DNA from: Knoellia remsis
GTDB taxonomy: Bacteria; Actinomycetota; Actinomycetes; Actinomycetales; Dermatophilaceae
Assembly (NCBI RefSeq): GCF_003002895.1
Contig: NZ_PVTI01000030.1
Location: 1-37,646, forward strand
DNA: 37,646 nucleotides
Direction of reading: 5' to 3'
Of the stretch, positions 35,726 to 37,646 are shown piece by piece. Both the position numbers and the translations under genes were made by a program. The notes under the pieces are model-generated. The model was given only the letters and a program-made list of their open reading frames with translations. It searched no databases and was not told the origin of the DNA. Positions within the stretch are counted from its first letter, which is position 1. Each line of letters begins with the position of its first letter.

Positions 35726-35731
35726 TAGGCT
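35726..35731 (+). promoter_or_regulatory. -10 box of SURF1 gene
   Basis: TAGGCT ends seven bases before the GTG at 35739, in the divergent gap with the ABC pseudogene. It is identical to the guaB3 box. Confidence 0.5.
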
Positions 35732-35738
35732 GCGCTAC

Positions 35739-36521
35739 GTGCTCGAGTCCGCCCGCAAGCCGCGCAACCTCGCGCTGCTCGCGGTCGTCGTGCTCGTCGT
35801 CGTCGCGTTCATCCAGCTCGGCCGGTGGCAGCTCGGCGTCGCCGAGGACCAGTCCGCCAAGGACGCGCTCGAGAAGGCGCGCTCGCAGGCACCCGTGCCC
35901 GTGCAGACGCTGCTGCGGCCGCACCAGGACTTCCCGAACTCGTTGAGTGCGCGGCCGGTGTCGGCGACGGGGACGTTCGGCGCAGACCAGGTCATCGTCG
36001 CGAACCGGCGGCTCGAGGGGCGGACCGGCTATTGGGTCGTCGCGCCGTTGCGGGTCGAGACGACCGGGGCGACGCTGCCGGTGCTGCGGGGGTTCGTCTC
36101 GTCGCCGGAGGACGCGCCGCCGGTGCCGCGGGGGACGGTCACCGTGAGTGGTGGGCTGGCTCCGCCGGAGAGCCCGTATGCCGGTGACGCGCCTCCCGAG
36201 GGTCAGCTCGGCTCGATCGACACCTCGGTCCTCGTGGGCCGCTGGCCGGGGCAGCTGTACAACGCGTTCGTCTTCCAGGAGGCCGAGTCGCCTACTCCCG
36301 CAGCGGAGTTCGTGGGTTCGATGCAGCGGGTGCCCACTCCGGTCGGTGACTCGGGGATCAGGGGTCGCAACGCGGCATACGCGCTGCAGTGGTGGGTCTT
36401 CGCGGCGTTCGCGCTGTACATGTGGTGGCGGATCGTGCGCGAGGACCGGCGTGAGGACGAGGCGGCGCGGGCCGCGCAGCAGGCTCCCAGAGAGCCGGGG
36501 GACAATGAGGGACGTGACTGA
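35739..36521 (+). CDS. SURF1-family cytochrome oxidase assembly protein
   Basis: A 260-residue membrane protein with one helix at each end (ALLAVVVLVVVAFIQLGRWQL near 12-32 and WWVFAAFALYMWW near 225) and an extracytoplasmic middle domain, the SURF1/Shy1 layout. The family helps assemble haem-copper cytochrome c oxidase. Typical pieces are FIQLGRWQL, VSATGTF, VIVANRRLEGRTGYWVVAPL and LPVLRGFV. The start is the GTG at 35739, matching the position of the first helix; the frame is open further upstream without family likeness. It is followed by a DUF3817 gene with a short overlap, a pairing seen in many actinobacteria. Confidence 0.9.
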   Translation: MLESARKPRNLALLAVVVLVVVAFIQLGRWQLGVAEDQSAKDALEKARSQAPVPVQTLLRPHQDFPNSLSARPVSATGTFGADQVIVANRRLEGRTGYWVVAPLRVETTGATLPVLRGFVSSPEDAPPVPRGTVTVSGGLAPPESPYAGDAPPEGQLGSIDTSVLVGRWPGQLYNAFVFQEAESPTPAAEFVGSMQRVPTPVGDSGIRGRNAAYALQWWVFAAFALYMWWRIVREDRREDEAARAAQQAPREPGDNEGRD

Positions 36522-36945
36522 TGTGAACAGCAGGCAGGGCGATGCGAGTGGCGCTGACGGTGTCGGCGGTGTCGACGGTGGCGCGATCCGGGACGTCGAT
36601 GCGGCGCGCAAGGCGCTGACGTTCTTCAAGGTGATGGCGTTCGTCGTGGGCGTCGGGCTGCTCGTGCTCGTCGTCGAGCTGGTCCTCGAGTACTTCACGG
36701 CGATGTCGGGGCCGAACAACCCGCTGCGGTGGTGGCCGCAGCCGCACGGCTTCATCTACATGGTCTATCTCGTTGCCACCGCGAACCTCGGGTTCAAGGT
36801 CGGCTGGTCGCTGCCGAAGATGGTCGGCGTGATGCTCGCGGGGTGCGTGCCGTTCCTGTCGTTCTGGGTGGAGCGCAAGATGGCTACCGACGTCGAGGCT
36901 CGCTTGGCCGCGTCGAGCGCCGAAGGTCCCTCTGTGGCCGCCTGA
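36505..36945 (+). CDS. DUF3817 membrane protein
   Basis: A small membrane protein of about 146 residues with a Gly/Asp-rich N-terminal tail and about three hydrophobic segments: FFKVMAFVVGVGLLVLVVEL, FIYMVYLVATANLGFKVGWS and VGVMLAGCVPFLSFWVERK. The segment FIYMVYLVATANLG with a preceding PHG is the DUF3817 hallmark. The ATG at 36505 is preceded by GGGGGA; a GTG at 36514 is also possible. It overlaps the SURF1 end. The function is not known. In many actinobacteria a guaA gene follows; here a DUF222/HNH gene on the other strand follows instead. Confidence 0.85.
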   Translation: MRDVTDVNSRQGDASGADGVGGVDGGAIRDVDAARKALTFFKVMAFVVGVGLLVLVVELVLEYFTAMSGPNNPLRWWPQPHGFIYMVYLVATANLGFKVGWSLPKMVGVMLAGCVPFLSFWVERKMATDVEARLAASSAEGPSVAA

Positions 36946-36960
36946 CGCGGCGGTCACGTT

Positions 36961-37646
36961 TCAGAAGGGGATCGTCTCGGGTTCTCGTGGTGGCGGGGGC
37001 GGCATGTCGACGAGCACCGTGCGGCCCCTGACCAGTCCGCTGTGGAGGTCGGTGCGGGTGTCGTGGAAGAGGGGTCGGCCTCGGTCGTCGTAGGTGCGGC
37101 AGTTACGGGCGGCGTACCGACGGTGAGCGTGGCGGCCGTGGGCCGTGTGGCGGTCGGTGTCGAGGAGGTCGTCGAGCAGGGTCTCGAGGGTGCTGGGCTT
37201 CTCGCTTGTCGTGGTGTCGCTGGTGTTCTCGGTTTCGGGCGTGCTGGGGTGCACGGTGGCGAGGCGCAAATGGTCGACGGGGTGGGTGGTGAACTCGCGG
37301 CCGGTGGGGTCGGTCCAGGTGGCGGTGCCGTCGGGGTCGAGTCGGACGCGCCAGTCGTGGCGTTGCTTGATGCGGTGGTGATGTCGACAGAGCGCGATGA
37401 GGTTTCCCGGGTGTGTGGGTCCTTGGGGCCAGGGGATGACGTGGTCGAGGTCGGTCTGCCTCGCGGAGGCGGTGCAGCCGGGGAATCGGCAGGTGCCGTC
37501 ACGCAGCCTCACGAGGCGGGCCATCGCGGCCGGGACGCGGTACGCGGATGACTCCGCATCGCTGGACGTGGCGTTCCTGGTGCGGGTGGGCGCGAGCGAC
37601 ACCGGAACGTACCCGCTGATGAGGGCACCCGTGTCGGGGTGACAGG
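36961..37646 (-). CDS. DUF222/HNH endonuclease-domain protein (5' end outside window)
   Basis: The C-terminal 228 codons of a DUF222-HNH protein, the 13E12-type family scattered through actinobacterial genomes. The frame stays open to the window edge (HPDTGALISGYVPVS), so the start is not seen. The HNH nuclease motif is complete: CRFPGCTASARQTDLDHVIP with two Cys and His, then NLIALCRHHHRIKQ. A C-terminal polar tail rich in Thr, His and Arg follows. Such genes often occur as repeated, mobile-like copies of uncertain role. The base composition is slightly less extreme than that of its neighbours. Confidence 0.88.
   Translation of the reverse strand, partial: CHPDTGALISGYVPVSLAPTRTRNATSSDAESSAYRVPAAMARLVRLRDGTCRFPGCTASARQTDLDHVIPWPQGPTHPGNLIALCRHHHRIKQRHDWRVRLDPDGTATWTDPTGREFTTHPVDHLRLATVHPSTPETENTSDTTTSEKPSTLETLLDDLLDTDRHTAHGRHAHRRYAARNCRTYDDRGRPLFHDTRTDLHSGLVRGRTVLVDMPPPPPREPETIPF

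Overview
High-GC (about 70% or more) chromosomal DNA of an actinobacterium. Gene content (WhiB regulator, GuaB/GuaB3 pair, GabD2, cholesterol-oxidase-like GMC enzyme, SURF1, DUF3817, DUF222/HNH, DUF2510), GTG starts and many apparently leaderless genes suggest Micrococcales, perhaps Intrasporangiaceae or a neighbour. The genus cannot be fixed from sequence alone.

Layout. (1) 1-807: the right end of an IS256-family element cuts off the 3' part of a DUF2510 gene. (2) 920-8300: a mannose-glycan module with a secreted GH92 alpha-mannosidase, a divergent LacI-type regulator and a translationally coupled class I mannose-6-phosphate isomerase. (3) 8416-18688: a complete selenocysteine locus (selB, selA, tRNA-Sec, selD) next to the selenoprotein it serves, a membrane formate dehydrogenase (fdhA with in-frame TGA and a SECIS hairpin, fdhB, NrfD-like subunit). 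(4) 19014-32488: whiB, guaB, guaB3, gabD2, GMC oxidoreductase and a FAD-Rieske oxidoreductase, interrupted by vapBC, a DmpA-type peptidase, a drug-efflux MFS protein and an oxalate/formate-type MFS protein. (5) 32497-35659: a heterodimeric ABC exporter whose second half has lost its first membrane helices and is a pseudogene. (6) 35739-37646: SURF1, a DUF3817 membrane protein and a DUF222/HNH gene leaving the window.

The genes cooperate in recognisable blocks. SelD makes selenophosphate, SelA loads selenium on tRNA-Sec, and SelB with the SECIS hairpin inserts it at residue 188 of FdhA. FdhA, FdhB and the NrfD-like subunit would pass formate electrons to the quinone pool, and the OFA-type transporter could bring in formate or oxalate. 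GH92, LacI and ManA form a mannose-release and entry circuit.

The most unusual signal is not a gene. The octamer CGGCATAC (or its complement GTATGCCG) occurs about 35 times, roughly once per kilobase and on both strands equally, where about one is expected by chance. It sits in genes, where it forces rare TAT, GCA and even ATA codons, and in intergenic DNA, including both arms of a 20-bp terminator stem. This pattern recalls DNA uptake sequences of Neisseria and Haemophilus. A second regularity is that about ten genes have a TANNNT-like -10 box ending 6-7 bases before the start codon, that is, predicted leaderless mRNAs.
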